Source of the DNA: Pseudomonadota bacterium
GTDB taxonomy: Bacteria; Pseudomonadota; Gammaproteobacteria; Burkholderiales; JABEVD01
Assembly (NCBI GenBank): GCA_021848825.1
Contig: JAJZTQ010000015.1
Coordinates: 1-64,000 of the forward strand
Direction: 5' to 3'
DNA: 64,000 bases
Shown here: positions 9,457 to 17,188 of the stretch, one piece after another
Layout of the letters: each line of letters opens with the position of its first letter
How positions within the stretch are numbered: the stretch's first letter is position 1
Notes under the pieces: generated by a model
The model's input: the letters and a program-made list of their open reading frames with translations, nothing else
Told to the model about the DNA's origin: nothing
Database searches by the model: none
Position numbers and translations under genes: made by a program

Positions 9457-10389
9457 CTACCCGTCGCCTTGCAATTGCATTCTGAGATCATCGGAAATAC
9501 CCCTCGCTCCGAACGTATTCTTCAACCCCTTCAGGGTTTCGGTTTGGATCTGCCTGACCCTTTCTTTCGTGATCCCCATCTTTCTGGCGATCTGGTCAAG
9601 CGTCATGGGTTCGTCCCCATTGAAGCCATACCGGCTCTCGATGATGAATTTCTGCTTTTCATTCAGGGTATTGATCCATGCCGCGACAATCCGTTTCATC
9701 TCGTTGTCTGCCAGGGCCATTTCGGGCGACAATGATTGCTCGTCGGGGACTGACTCGGCTATCGTCAGCGTTTCGTCGATATCGAGGGGCGTATCCAGAG
9801 AGATGGTCCATTCGCTATGGCTCAGCATCTGCTGGACATGATCAATCGGCATACCCAATTTCTCTGCAGCATCGGCAACGGAGCTTTCCATGCTGCCGTG
9901 GGTTTCGAGCGCCCTGCGTATTGAATTGATCTGTTTTATGACATGCACGGGCAAGCGAATTGTTCTAGCCTGGTTCATGATTGCCCTTTCGATGCTCTGC
10001 CTTATCCACCAGGTGGCATAGGTCGAAAACCGATACCCCATATCCGGCACGAATTTTTCGATGGCATGAATCAGGCCCAGATTACCCTCCTCCACCAAAT
10101 CGAGGAAGTCGAGGCCGCGATCCTGATATCGTTTCGCGATGCTGACTACAAGCCGGAGGTTATGTTCTATCATGAGCTGCCTCGCTTCGAATTCCCCGGA
10201 CTTGGCAAGTTCCGCATAGTGCCTCTCCCGATCCGGAGTCAGCACTTCCCGCTTTCTCATGCTACGCAGATAAATCTGAGTCACATCGCTCACAACCTTC
10301 CCTTCCACGGGCATATCCTGATACGCGGAATGGTTTCCGCAATCGCATTCGCCACGGCATCTATCGTCGTCTTCCATGATCGGCAGCAT
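9457..10389 (-). CDS. rpoS: RNA polymerase sigma factor RpoS
   Basis: 310 residues with the sigma-70 family layout. Region 1.2 is near residues 33-65, followed by region 2 with [14 protein letters not shown] and [13 protein letters not shown]. Regions 3 and 4 follow, with a -35 recognition helix near [19 protein letters not shown]. The length, the short N-terminus without region 1.1 and these motifs match RpoS rather than RpoD. RpoS directs stationary-phase and general stress transcription. The start ATG has GAGGAG about nine bases upstream. Three small secreted-protein genes precede it on the same strand, the nearest 53 bases away, so read-through from them is possible. No nlpD gene is adjacent, unlike in enterics and pseudomonads. 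Confidence 0.93.
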   Translation of the reverse strand: MLPIMEDDDRCRGECDCGNHSAYQDMPVEGKVVSDVTQIYLRSMRKREVLTPDRERHYAELAKSGEFEARQLMIEHNLRLVVSIAKRYQDRGLDFLDLVEEGNLGLIHAIEKFVPDMGYRFSTYATWWIRQSIERAIMNQARTIRLPVHVIKQINSIRRALETHGSMESSVADAAEKLGMPIDHVQQMLSHSEWTISLDTPLDIDETLTIAESVPDEQSLSPEMALADNEMKRIVAAWINTLNEKQKFIIESRYGFNGDEPMTLDQIARKMGITKERVRQIQTETLKGLKNTFGARGISDDLRMQLQGDG

Positions 10390-10442
10390 GACACAATCTC
10401 CTCACAATCTCGTTGAATTTCAAAGCAAACCCTCGTTGCAGA

Positions 10443-10880
10443 CTACTGGATCATGATCGGAGTCTGGAAAGATCCGAACTGTACCGTGGTGCTGCCGCTG
10501 ACCGATGTTCCGTTGATATTCTGATTCACATTGATCGAGTAGGTGATGACGTTGAGGCCCGCAACGTTTGCGGTGGATACCGCTGCAGTATTGGCGGAGG
10601 CACCCTGCCCCAAAGCCGTCGCCGTCGCCACCCCGCCGGATCCGGCTGCATAGCCCGTCAATGCAGCCTGGCCGTTCATTGTCGACTGGGTTATCAGCGC
10701 ATTGGCAACTGTTTGAGTCACCGCAACCGGCCCCGTGGCAGTCGCCACTGTTGTCGCGCCGGCGCCACCCCCGGCAGTAATGGCATCCAGTTGAACCGCA
10801 TTCAACCTGACGGGATCGGCCATCACCGCGAAAGACAGGAAAGACAATACCATTCCGAATGGAAAGACATTCTTTTTCAT
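10443..10880 (-). CDS. Secreted Gly/Ala/Thr-rich protein with double-glycine-like leader (peptide C)
   Basis: About 145 residues from the ATG at 10880, chosen for spacing from a GAAGGGGG site; an ATG at 10886 is the alternative. A Sec signal ends near residue 21 (AVMA). It is followed by LNAVQLDAITAG at about 26-37, then a low-complexity remainder rich in Gly, Ala, Thr, Val, Asn and Gln (for example NVNQNINGTSVSG). The 12-residue motif is shared with the next two genes and fits the double-glycine leader pattern: L at -12, Q at -8, L/M at -7, I/V at -4, AG at -2/-1. It is possibly an amyloid-type or matrix protein; this is inference. Confidence 0.75.
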   Translation of the reverse strand: MKKNVFPFGMVLSFLSFAVMADPVRLNAVQLDAITAGGGAGATTVATATGPVAVTQTVANALITQSTMNGQAALTGYAAGSGGVATATALGQGASANTAAVSTANVAGLNVITYSINVNQNINGTSVSGSTTVQFGSFQTPIMIQ

Positions 10881-10967
10881 TTTCATACCCCCTTCGACTG
10901 AATTGAAAAGCCTGAAACGAGGACGGCCCGGACAACAGGCCGTCCCTCGATTGCCGCTATTTCGCGA

Positions 10968-11288
10968 TCAGGGCAAAGTAGCGGTTGCAGTTGCACCGCT
11001 CGATGCGACCGCCCCGAAGTAGACCGAATAGGCTATCGCACCGCTGAGTGCCGTAGCGCTGGCGCTTTGGGTGATCGCGTTGGCCAGCGTGCCGGTGACA
11101 GCGCTGGTGGCAGACATCACGTCGCCGAAGGCAAGGGCGCCCGATCCGGCAACAGCCGTCGCGCCAGCGGTGACGTTGTCCATTTGCGCGTTGCTCAGCA
11201 GCGTCGGATCAGCCGCGTTTGCCAGACCGAACCCGGCAAAGTACATCAGCCCTGCAGCCACAAGTGCGATATGTTTCGTGCTTTTCAT
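10968..11288 (-). CDS. Secreted Ala/Thr/Ser-rich protein with double-glycine-like leader (peptide B)
   Basis: 106 residues with AAGGAGA well placed before the ATG. The Sec signal ends near GLANA (residue 25). The motif LSNAQMDNVTAG is at about 31-42, followed by about 64 residues composed mostly of Ala, Ser, Thr, Gly and Val. It is a clear paralogue of peptides A and C by motif, signal and composition. The gene lies 47 bases after peptide A and 81 before peptide C on the same strand, so co-transcription is likely. No known family was recognised. Confidence 0.75.
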   Translation of the reverse strand: MKSTKHIALVAAGLMYFAGFGLANAADPTLLSNAQMDNVTAGATAVAGSGALAFGDVMSATSAVTGTLANAITQSASATALSGAIAYSVYFGAVASSGATATATLP

Positions 11289-11335
11289 TTTGATCTCCTT
11301 AAAATGGTTGATTCAGGATTGGCAGAAGCCCATCT

Positions 11336-11626
11336 TCACATAGCGGAAGAAGCGGAAGTAGAAATTGCAGCCGACCCTACTCCGGAAATCGTGGTCGTCT
11401 CGAAGGTCTGCGACACCACGACATTGGTCAGCGCGGAAGCAAAAGTCACAGTGGCCGCAAAGGAAGGACCAATTGCTCCTGCAAGCGCATTGGCATATGA
11501 AATGCCGCCTGCGGTGACATGATCCATTTGGGCTGCATTCAGCTGAACAGGCTCACCTGCAAACGCCATCGTAGACAGCGCAAGAAGAGGGGCTGCAATC
11601 ATCGTGCTTATCCATTTCGCTTTCAT
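11336..11626 (-). CDS. Secreted small protein with double-glycine-like leader (peptide A)
   Basis: 96 residues with a TAAGGAGA site before the ATG. The Sec signal ends at MAFAG (about residue 24). LNAAQMDHVTAG follows at about 29-40, leaving about 56 residues rich in Ala, Ser, Thr and Val if cut there. It is the first of three tandem paralogues that end just before rpoS. Having both a Sec signal and a double-glycine-like site suggests export to the periplasm and then trimming there. The periplasmic C39 peptidase encoded at 4257..4877 is the obvious candidate enzyme. Function is otherwise unknown. Confidence 0.75.
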   Translation of the reverse strand: MKAKWISTMIAAPLLALSTMAFAGEPVQLNAAQMDHVTAGGISYANALAGAIGPSFAATVTFASALTNVVVSQTFETTTISGVGSAAISTSASSAM

Positions 11627-11997
11627 TTGACATCTCCTTAGATTGATTAAGACGATTGGGAGCTGTATACCGTCATCGGTAGGTGCTCAATACCATCGTA
11701 GGGAGTGTTCAGGAAATAAATAAGTATGAAAAATTGATCAATGAAACGATACTTTTATTGAATCGATCTTATTTCTTTTATCAATTTTTCACAATTTTCA
11801 TGATTTATCATGTTTCTTGATCAGATTGTCTGTTTCGATCATTATCATCGACCCATGCAGCGAAACGGAAGTGATCGGACAACGACAAAAACGATGGGCC
11901 GTGCCTCGGAGGCATCAAATTTGGTATCATATGGATAGGGTTAGGCACCGAAGGTGCACATCCGATTTATCCATCAGATTAAGGGGAAAATTCAGGA
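11627..11997. other. AT-rich intergenic region upstream of the peptide cluster
   Basis: 371 bases between the peptide A start and tRNA-Ser, strongly A/T-rich from 11700 to 11850. No gene is supported. On the minus strand TTGAGC and TATACA, spaced 15 bases, lie about 45-75 bases upstream of peptide A. The spacing is short, so this is only a weak promoter candidate. The tRNA reads out into this region on the minus strand. Confidence 0.35.
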
Positions 11998-12087
11998 TGG
12001 CGGAGAGTGGGGGATTCGAACCCCCGAGAGACTTACGCCTCAACACGCTTTCCAGGCGTGCGCCTTAAACCGCTCGGCCAACTCTCC
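11998..12087 (-). tRNA. tRNA-Ser (anticodon GGA)
   Basis: The minus-strand sequence folds as a class II tRNA. The 7-bp acceptor stem is GGAGAGT/ACTCTCC, the D arm contains GCCGAGCGGTT, and the anticodon loop is CTGGAAA (anticodon GGA, reading UCC/UCU). A long variable arm is typical of Ser, and the T arm has GGTTCGAATCC. Discriminator G is followed by an encoded CCA (11998-12000). Confidence 0.96.
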
Positions 12088-12159
12088 GGAGAAGGTGCGA
12101 AGCATAAACCAGAAACGGGTTCGAAGGCAACCGACAGTGAATAAATACATGGGCAAACG

Positions 12160-13293
12160 GTGAACAAGACGACCATCTGCAGCGTGGTATTCCTCGACAT
12201 CGTGGAATATTCCAAGAAATCCGTTGCCGAACAGATCAGGCTGAAAAACAGGTTCAACGGTCTGATCGCCGAAGCGATCAAGGATGTGCCGATTGCCGAC
12301 AGAATCATCCTGGATACGGGAGACGGCGCAGCAATCAGCTTCCTGGGCGACCCTGAAGACGCGCTCTGGACAGCCATAAAAATCAGGAATGCCGTCATCG
12401 CGGAGCAGGATTCTCCCTATTTCCTGAGAATCGGCATCAATCTCGGCCCCGTCAGGCTCGTCGAGGACATCAACAAGCGGCCAAACATCATAGGCGACGG
12501 GATCAACGTCGCCCAGCGCATCATGAATTTCGCCCAGCCGAACCAGATCCTGGTTTCGCGCACTTTCTACGACGTCATATCCGGCGTCACTGCAGATTAT
12601 GCCAGGCTCTTCGAATATCAGGGGGCTCGAACCGACAAGCATGTGAGGGAACATGAAATCTATGCCGTCAAAAGCGATGTCGGCAAGGAAGACGCCTTCA
12701 GGGCAAAACCCGTCCAGACCGAAAAGACAGCGCCCTGGTGGCGGAACAGGCGTTTGCTGCTGAAGCAGATCTTTCCAGCCGCAGCGATCCTCCTGATTCT
12801 CCTTTCCTTCCTGATCAAGACTGCGACTGAGCGGAACAGCCCGGTTGCGCCCCCAACCCCGGGCCCAGCACCTGCAGCAAAACCGGCTGCCCTGCCCGCC
12901 TCGGCGCCGATACCCTTGCCGAAATCTGCAGCCACGCCGGTTTCAGCACCGGCAGCTTTGCCGAAACCGCCAGCACTGCCGAAGTCTGCGCCAGTCGTGC
13001 AGCATGAATCCGCCCGGCACAGGCATGTTCGCGAAAAACAGCCTCAGAAGCAGAATGCAGCGAAGGAAATCAAGGTCGCCCCCCCGGAAAGCGCTACCCT
13101 GCTATTCAGGATCATGCCGTGGGGGAATGTGTATGTAGACGGCAAGCCGCTGGGCGCAAGCCCGCCGCTCAAAACCGTCAAGATCTGGCCTGGGAAGCAT
13201 CAAATCGAGATCAGGAACTCGACCCTTCCGAGCTACACCAGATCCGTTGAACCGAAACCGGGCGAGCGCGTTATAATCGAGCATGAATTCTAG
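12160..13293 (+). CDS. Class III adenylate/guanylate cyclase with membrane anchor and PEGA-like tail
   Basis: 377 residues starting at a GTG; the ATG 11 bases upstream meets a stop at once. Residues 1-175 are a class III nucleotidyl cyclase domain. Metal-binding Asp residues are in VVFLDIVEYS and DTGDG, and the transition-state Asn and Arg are in GDGINVAQRI, so it looks active. A single helix is at about 203-222. An Ala/Pro repeat linker of about 80 residues follows, then a C-terminal PEGA-like beta domain (about 310-377). The domain order places the cyclase in the cytoplasm and the tail in the periplasm. It is encoded directly before a TssQ-like lipoprotein and a Ser/Thr kinase. Confidence 0.88.
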   Translation: MNKTTICSVVFLDIVEYSKKSVAEQIRLKNRFNGLIAEAIKDVPIADRIILDTGDGAAISFLGDPEDALWTAIKIRNAVIAEQDSPYFLRIGINLGPVRLVEDINKRPNIIGDGINVAQRIMNFAQPNQILVSRTFYDVISGVTADYARLFEYQGARTDKHVREHEIYAVKSDVGKEDAFRAKPVQTEKTAPWWRNRRLLLKQIFPAAAILLILLSFLIKTATERNSPVAPPTPGPAPAAKPAALPASAPIPLPKSAATPVSAPAALPKPPALPKSAPVVQHESARHRHVREKQPQKQNAAKEIKVAPPESATLLFRIMPWGNVYVDGKPLGASPPLKTVKIWPGKHQIEIRNSTLPSYTRSVEPKPGERVIIEHEF

Positions 13294-13305
13294 CCGGAGG
13301 CCCGA

Positions 13306-13665
13306 ATGAAACGATACGGATTGACGATCATCCTGACGGTTCTTGCAGGATGTGCCAGCGTCGCTCCGCATGCCGAATCGAAAGGAGCGAAAATGCTGAA
13401 CGAAGGCATCAAGAGCTTTGACGACGGCCGTTACAGCGACACGATTACCGAGCTTCAGGGCGCGCTCGACACCGATCTGACCGACCAGGAAAAGGCCAGC
13501 GCCCACAAGTTCCTCGCCTTCACCTATTGCATCTCCGATCGGGAAAAGCTTTGCCGCGAGGAATTCAGGAAGGCGCTCGCCGTCGACCCGGGATTCAAGC
13601 TCACTCCGGCCGAAGCCGGCCACCCGATTTGGGGAGCCGTTTTCGACAGCATCAAGAGGAACTAG
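13306..13665 (+). CDS. TssQ-like lipoprotein with TPR-type helices
   Basis: 119 residues with a lipobox (VLAGC, Cys at about 16), so a lipidated envelope protein. The mature part is helical with TPR-like repeats (DGRYSDTITELQGAL; KFLAFTYCISDREKLCREEF) and ends with AEAGHPIWGAVFDSIK. This resembles the TssQ family of lipoproteins associated with type VI secretion clusters, from memory of that family. No other T6SS gene is visible here. A GGAGG site precedes the ATG, and the stop overlaps the GTG start of the kinase by one base, so the two are translationally coupled. Confidence 0.75.
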   Translation: MKRYGLTIILTVLAGCASVAPHAESKGAKMLNEGIKSFDDGRYSDTITELQGALDTDLTDQEKASAHKFLAFTYCISDREKLCREEFRKALAVDPGFKLTPAEAGHPIWGAVFDSIKRN

Positions 13666-14714
13666 TGCTTCCGGAAAAAATAGGCCGATACGACATCCTG
13701 GCGGAACTCGGCCGGGGCGCAATGGGGGTGGTTTACAAGGCCTATGACGCCCTGCTCGACCGGACCGTGGCGATCAAAACCCTGAACCTTTCCCTTACAG
13801 GCGAAGAGCTCAAGGAATACGAAGCCCGTTTCTATCAGGAAGCGAAGGCGATGGGGAAAATCACTCACCCCAATATCATCAGCCTTTACGACGTCGGAAG
13901 AAGCGGAGACCATGCCTATATCACGATGGAATATCTGGAGGGACAGGAGCTGAGGAGAATCCTCGATTCCGGCAGCAGGCCAGGGATCGAGCGGATCATA
14001 GACGTCATCCGTCAGGTCGCGGAAGGTCTTTCCTTTGCGCACCAGCACCAGATCGTACACCGCGACATCAAGCCATCCAACATCATGATCCTGAAGAGCG
14101 GACTGGTGAAAATCACAGACTTCGGCATCGCGAGAATTCCGACTTCCGCCATCAAGACGCTGACAGGAATGGTCATGGGTTCCCCGCAATACATGTCTCC
14201 CGAACAGGTCACCGGAAAAGCCACCGATCACCGGACAGACATTTTCTCCCTTGGCACCGTGCTTTACGAAACGCTGGCCGGTTCCCCGCCTTTCGTCGGA
14301 GAGAACGTCCATGCGATCATGTTCCAGATCGTCAACCTCAATCCGCCGCCCCCGAGCACGCTGAATCCCGCTTCTCCCAAGATGCTCGATTACATCGTCG
14401 CAAAAATGCTCGCCAAGCGGGCCGAATCGAGATATCAGGATGCAGCGGAAATAGCGAAGGATCTGAAGGCTTGCGCAGACGGATTGGACAAAACGGAAAT
14501 GCCGCCCGTCCAGACCCATTTCGCACAGGAAGAGGATTCGGCGCCCGCCTATTCCGTCTCGGCGGACTTCGACTCCTTCGAGGCCACAAGGCAGCTCGCC
14601 ATCCTGACCGGTCTGGAAGGCGTTTCCGAAAACAGCGAATCGAGCGCTTTTATGCTCTGGGCCGGTTTCTTCCTCGTCATTTTTCTCGCAATGCTCGCCA
14701 TTTTCATGCTTTAG
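13665..14714 (+). CDS. PknB-type Ser/Thr protein kinase, C-terminally membrane-anchored
   Basis: 349 residues from a GTG that shares its first base with the stop of the preceding lipoprotein; AGAGGA lies upstream. All Hanks-kinase motifs are present: glycine loop GRGAMG, VAIK lysine, catalytic loop HRDIKPSN, DFGIAR and a SPQYMSPEQ activation/P+1 segment. A hydrophobic helix fills the last 20 residues, so the kinase domain faces the cytoplasm with a tail anchor. Cyclase, TssQ-like lipoprotein and kinase form one transcription unit. In T6SS clusters similar kinases control the apparatus post-translationally, but the target here is unknown. Confidence 0.92.
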   Translation: MLPEKIGRYDILAELGRGAMGVVYKAYDALLDRTVAIKTLNLSLTGEELKEYEARFYQEAKAMGKITHPNIISLYDVGRSGDHAYITMEYLEGQELRRILDSGSRPGIERIIDVIRQVAEGLSFAHQHQIVHRDIKPSNIMILKSGLVKITDFGIARIPTSAIKTLTGMVMGSPQYMSPEQVTGKATDHRTDIFSLGTVLYETLAGSPPFVGENVHAIMFQIVNLNPPPPSTLNPASPKMLDYIVAKMLAKRAESRYQDAAEIAKDLKACADGLDKTEMPPVQTHFAQEEDSAPAYSVSADFDSFEATRQLAILTGLEGVSENSESSAFMLWAGFFLVIFLAMLAIFML

Positions 14715-14722
14715 GAGCCGAA

Positions 14723-14920
14723 ATGCCTATCTACGATTATCGATGCCAGGACTGCAACAACACATTCGAAGCGCTCGTCAGGGGAAACCATGCCCCCTGC
14801 TGTCCCGAATGCGGTGGAAATCACCTGGAAAAGCTGCTTTCCGTGCCAGCGCCGCCCGTCACCCATTCGGAACCGCAGCCCTGTCAGCCCGGCGGTTGCG
14901 GCGCCTGCCGATTCAACTAA
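14723..14920 (+). CDS. FmdB-family zinc-ribbon protein
   Basis: 65 residues beginning MPIYDYRCQDC, with two CxxC-type pairs (CQDC and CPEC) forming one zinc ribbon, followed by a Pro/Gln/Cys-rich tail that ends CGACRFN. This is the FmdB/CxxC_CxxC_SSSS regulatory-protein family, whose members are small and of unclear function. An AGGAGCCGAA site precedes the ATG, eight bases after the kinase stop. The TAA stop lies inside the CTAA that abuts the MITE-like element, so the insertion sits exactly at the gene end without damaging it. Confidence 0.85.
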   Translation: MPIYDYRCQDCNNTFEALVRGNHAPCCPECGGNHLEKLLSVPAPPVTHSEPQPCQPGGCGACRFN

Positions 14921-15276
14921 GGAAGCACTGATTAATTCCTACGCGACTGCGTTTCTGGGAAAATCGAGATGATCGCACGAAGCGCGACGCAGGTCGTAGC
15001 TGCGTCTACGATGCCAAGGAGCGCGAAAACGAAGTTTCAGCGTAGGCTCACCTGCAAAGCAGGTTACGCCGGAACTACAAAGCGAGCGCTCGATTTTGCC
15101 GTACCTCGAAACTGCGCTTCGCTTCGTTTTCACGAAACCCTTTAGGGACGGGGCTAGGCGGGCGATCTTCATTGTCGCGCGGCTTGCGAATGGAACAACC
15201 ATTCGACTGCGCCACGCTTCGCGAATCTCGTCCGCCTAGCCCCGTCGCAGCCGTGCAGGAATTAATCAGTGCTTCC
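14921..15276. mobile_element. 356-bp MITE-like element, copy 1
   Basis: The ends are a 19-base perfect inverted repeat (GGAAGCACTGATTAATTCC and its complement), flanked on both sides by CTAA (14917-14920 and 15277-15280). A second copy of the same length is at 25131..25486, with a nearly identical central block. Internally, 15147..15161 and 15232..15246 form a 15-base perfect inverted repeat, and CGAATGG/CCATTCG forms a smaller hairpin. There is no coding sequence. A 4-bp CTAA duplication and GGAA-starting ends fit the YTAR target preference of IS5-family transposases, which suggests a non-autonomous derivative. Confidence 0.85.
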
Positions 15277-15284
15277 CTAACGCC

Positions 15285-16604
15285 CTAGGCGAGATCGTAG
15301 CGCTTCAGCTTGCGGTAGAGGGTGCGCTCGCTGATGCCGAGCGCATCGGCGGTCTTGCGCCTGTGCCCGTCATGTCTTGCCAGCAATTCAGCTATGTGTT
15401 CCGCCTCCACCCTGGCGATCGAGGTGTCCATACTCGGGCTCGATTCCGATACCCGCTCGACATGCTGTATGGGCTCGCCGTCGAGACGGACATGTTCGGC
15501 AAGAATGACGCCATTGCTGCAAAGCGCTGCAGCCTTGAGCAGTATGTTCCCGAGTTCGCGCACATTGCCCGGAAAGGAATGACCAAGAAGCTTCTCCATC
15601 GCCTCGGTTGTGATCCTGCAGGAAGGCAGGCCCAGCCTTGTCATGCGCAGAAGCAGCGCATCCGCGAGCGCCGGAATGTCGCTCCTTCTTTCCCTGAGAT
15701 TCGGCAGGCGAACATCGATGGCCGCGATCCGGTAATAGAGATCGAGCCTGAATTCGCCGCATTTCGCCATGCCGAGCAGATCGCGATTGGTGGCGAAAAC
15801 CAGCCGCACATCGGCGCGTAGCGTTTCCACCCCGCCCAGGCGTCTGAATTCCCCCGTCTCGAGCACCCTGAGAAGCTTCGCCTGCATCGCCAACGGCAAC
15901 TCCCCCACTTCGTCCAGGAAAAGCATGCCCCCGTCAGCCAGCTCGAAAAGCCCCGGCTTCCTGCCTATGCAGCCCGTGAAGGCCCCGCGCTCATGGCCGA
16001 AAAGCTCGTCCTCGAAGAGATTCTCGGGGATAGAAGCGCAGTTGAGGGCGAGAAAGCGATTTGCGCTTCTGGAAGAATGGCGGTGGATGTATTGCGCGGC
16101 GAGCTCCTTTCCTACCCCGCTTTCGCCGAGAAGAAGAACCGATGCCTCGCATTGCGCGGCCCTGCTCAAATGATCGAGGCAGGAAAGAAATGCCTGCGAT
16201 GAACCGACCATCTTCATGTCCCTGGAATCCGGCTCATCGGAGCCTGCAATCCGGAATATCGCTTCCCCGAGGTAGCGTTTCCCTCTCACTCCTTCGATCG
16301 GATGACCCTTGATGCGAACATATTCCCGCCCGTGATGGCGATCGAAATGCACATGCGTCACCTCATGCACCTTCCCGCTTTTGAACACTTCCTGATGCGG
16401 GCAGTCCTCGCCATTGAGGTGGCAGGGTACGTCGGAAAGATGGGATACCTGATGACAGCATTTTCCCACCACTTCCTCCCGCTTCAGCCCGTAATTGAGA
16501 CAATAGGCCAGATTGGCTGCAACGATACGATAATGCTCGTCGATCAATACGAAAGGGTTCTCCTGCGCATCGATCAGCGATTGAAGCTGGCTGATGTTTT
16601 CCAT
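15285..16604 (-). CDS. Sigma-54-dependent transcriptional activator with Cys-rich PAS domain
   Basis: 439 residues: PAS sensor (about 8-115), AAA+ domain (about 130-355) and Fis-type HTH (about 395-437). Walker A GESGVGKE and Walker B-type MLFLDEVGELP are intact. The sigma-54 contact loop reads GAFTGC instead of GAFTGA. The PAS region has a cysteine/histidine cluster (CCHQVSHLSDVPC...EDCPH), suggesting redox, metal or sulfur sensing. It is transcribed divergently from the DsrE-TusA-flavoprotein operon, which has a sigma-54 promoter and repeated palindromic half-sites between. It is therefore very probably the activator of that operon, and perhaps of itself. Confidence 0.93.
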   Translation of the reverse strand: MENISQLQSLIDAQENPFVLIDEHYRIVAANLAYCLNYGLKREEVVGKCCHQVSHLSDVPCHLNGEDCPHQEVFKSGKVHEVTHVHFDRHHGREYVRIKGHPIEGVRGKRYLGEAIFRIAGSDEPDSRDMKMVGSSQAFLSCLDHLSRAAQCEASVLLLGESGVGKELAAQYIHRHSSRSANRFLALNCASIPENLFEDELFGHERGAFTGCIGRKPGLFELADGGMLFLDEVGELPLAMQAKLLRVLETGEFRRLGGVETLRADVRLVFATNRDLLGMAKCGEFRLDLYYRIAAIDVRLPNLRERRSDIPALADALLLRMTRLGLPSCRITTEAMEKLLGHSFPGNVRELGNILLKAAALCSNGVILAEHVRLDGEPIQHVERVSESSPSMDTSIARVEAEHIAELLARHDGHRRKTADALGISERTLYRKLKRYDLA

Positions 16605-16614
16605 CGCGACATTC

Positions 16615-16667
16615 TGTCATGACAAGGCATTCGAATTCAACATGAAAGATGTCATTTTGACATGACA
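16615..16667 (+). promoter_or_regulatory. Candidate enhancer (UAS) for the sigma-54 activator
   Basis: Five TGTCA/TGACA half-sites fall in 53 bases. 16615-16624 is the palindrome TGTCATGACA. 16650-16662 is TGTCA-TTT-TGACA, and 16663-16667 is another TGACA. The cluster sits 50-100 bases upstream of the -24/-12 promoter and begins 11 bases before the activator's own start codon. That is the expected place for enhancer-binding sites and for autoregulation. Binding by this particular activator is inferred from position. Confidence 0.7.
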
Positions 16668-16716
16668 ATTTCCATTTCATCATCGCATGAGCCGGATAAT
16701 CAGCCTATTATTGAAT

Positions 16717-16732
16717 TGGCACGGTCATTGCA
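16717..16732 (+). promoter_or_regulatory. Sigma-54 (-24/-12) promoter of the sulfur operon
   Basis: TGGCACG-N4-TTGCA matches the sigma-54 consensus completely, with the -24 GG at 16718-16719 and the -12 GC at 16730-16731. Transcription should start near 16743, giving a leader of about 45 bases before the DsrE-family gene. A divergent sigma-54 activator gene lies upstream. Confidence 0.9.
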
Positions 16733-16787
16733 TGAAAGGCTGACCGGTCCTGAAAAAGCCGCGTCGTGAAATTTTCGGAGAATGCTG

Positions 16788-17174
16788 ATGAGCAAGACTT
16801 GCGTAGTGGTCGTATCTGGAAGTCTGGAGCGCCTTCAGATGGCTGCCATGGTGACTTCCGTCGCCGCGGTGAGCGGACATGAAACGCTCGTTTTCCTTTC
16901 GATGAACGCCCTGCCCTATTTCATCAAGGGAAGAAGCATCAAGGCGCCTGTCGAGGGAGAGATGGGAGAATTGATGAGAGAAAAGAAAGTGCCTGAATTC
17001 AAAACGCTTTTCGAACAGGCAGTTGAGCTCGGGGAAGCCCGGGTCTATCCTTGTTCCATGGCGATGGATGTGCTCGCCGTTGAAAAACAGGATCTTGAAT
17101 CCTATCTGGGCGAGCCGACCGGGCTGACGAAATTCCTGGATGACGCGAGCGGCAGCCAGGTCTGGACATTCTGA
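16788..17174 (+). CDS. DsrE-family sulfur-relay protein
   Basis: About 128 residues. The ATG at 16788 has GGAG seven bases upstream; an ATG at 16782 is the alternative. The fold is the DsrE/DsrF/PTP-like Rossmann type: an N-terminal beta strand VVVVSGS, then helices, then the conserved active-site Cys in YPCSMAM (about residue 88). DsrE proteins carry persulfide sulfur between TusA and other partners. It is the first gene of a sigma-54-driven operon with TusA, an SQR-like flavoprotein and DUF1641, pointing to sulfane-sulfur transfer to or from the flavoprotein. Confidence 0.88.
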   Translation: MSKTCVVVVSGSLERLQMAAMVTSVAAVSGHETLVFLSMNALPYFIKGRSIKAPVEGEMGELMREKKVPEFKTLFEQAVELGEARVYPCSMAMDVLAVEKQDLESYLGEPTGLTKFLDDASGSQVWTF

Positions 17175-17188
17175 AAGGGGAAAACAAA

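Noticed and set aside
11954-12163. Plus-strand open frames across the tRNA-Ser gene.
   Set aside because: They are read through antisense tRNA sequence and have no start context or family features.
14921-15276. CRISPR or REP array interpretation of the repeat region.
   Set aside because: There are no short regularly spaced direct repeats. The structure is a single element with terminal and internal inverted repeats and 4-bp flanking duplications.
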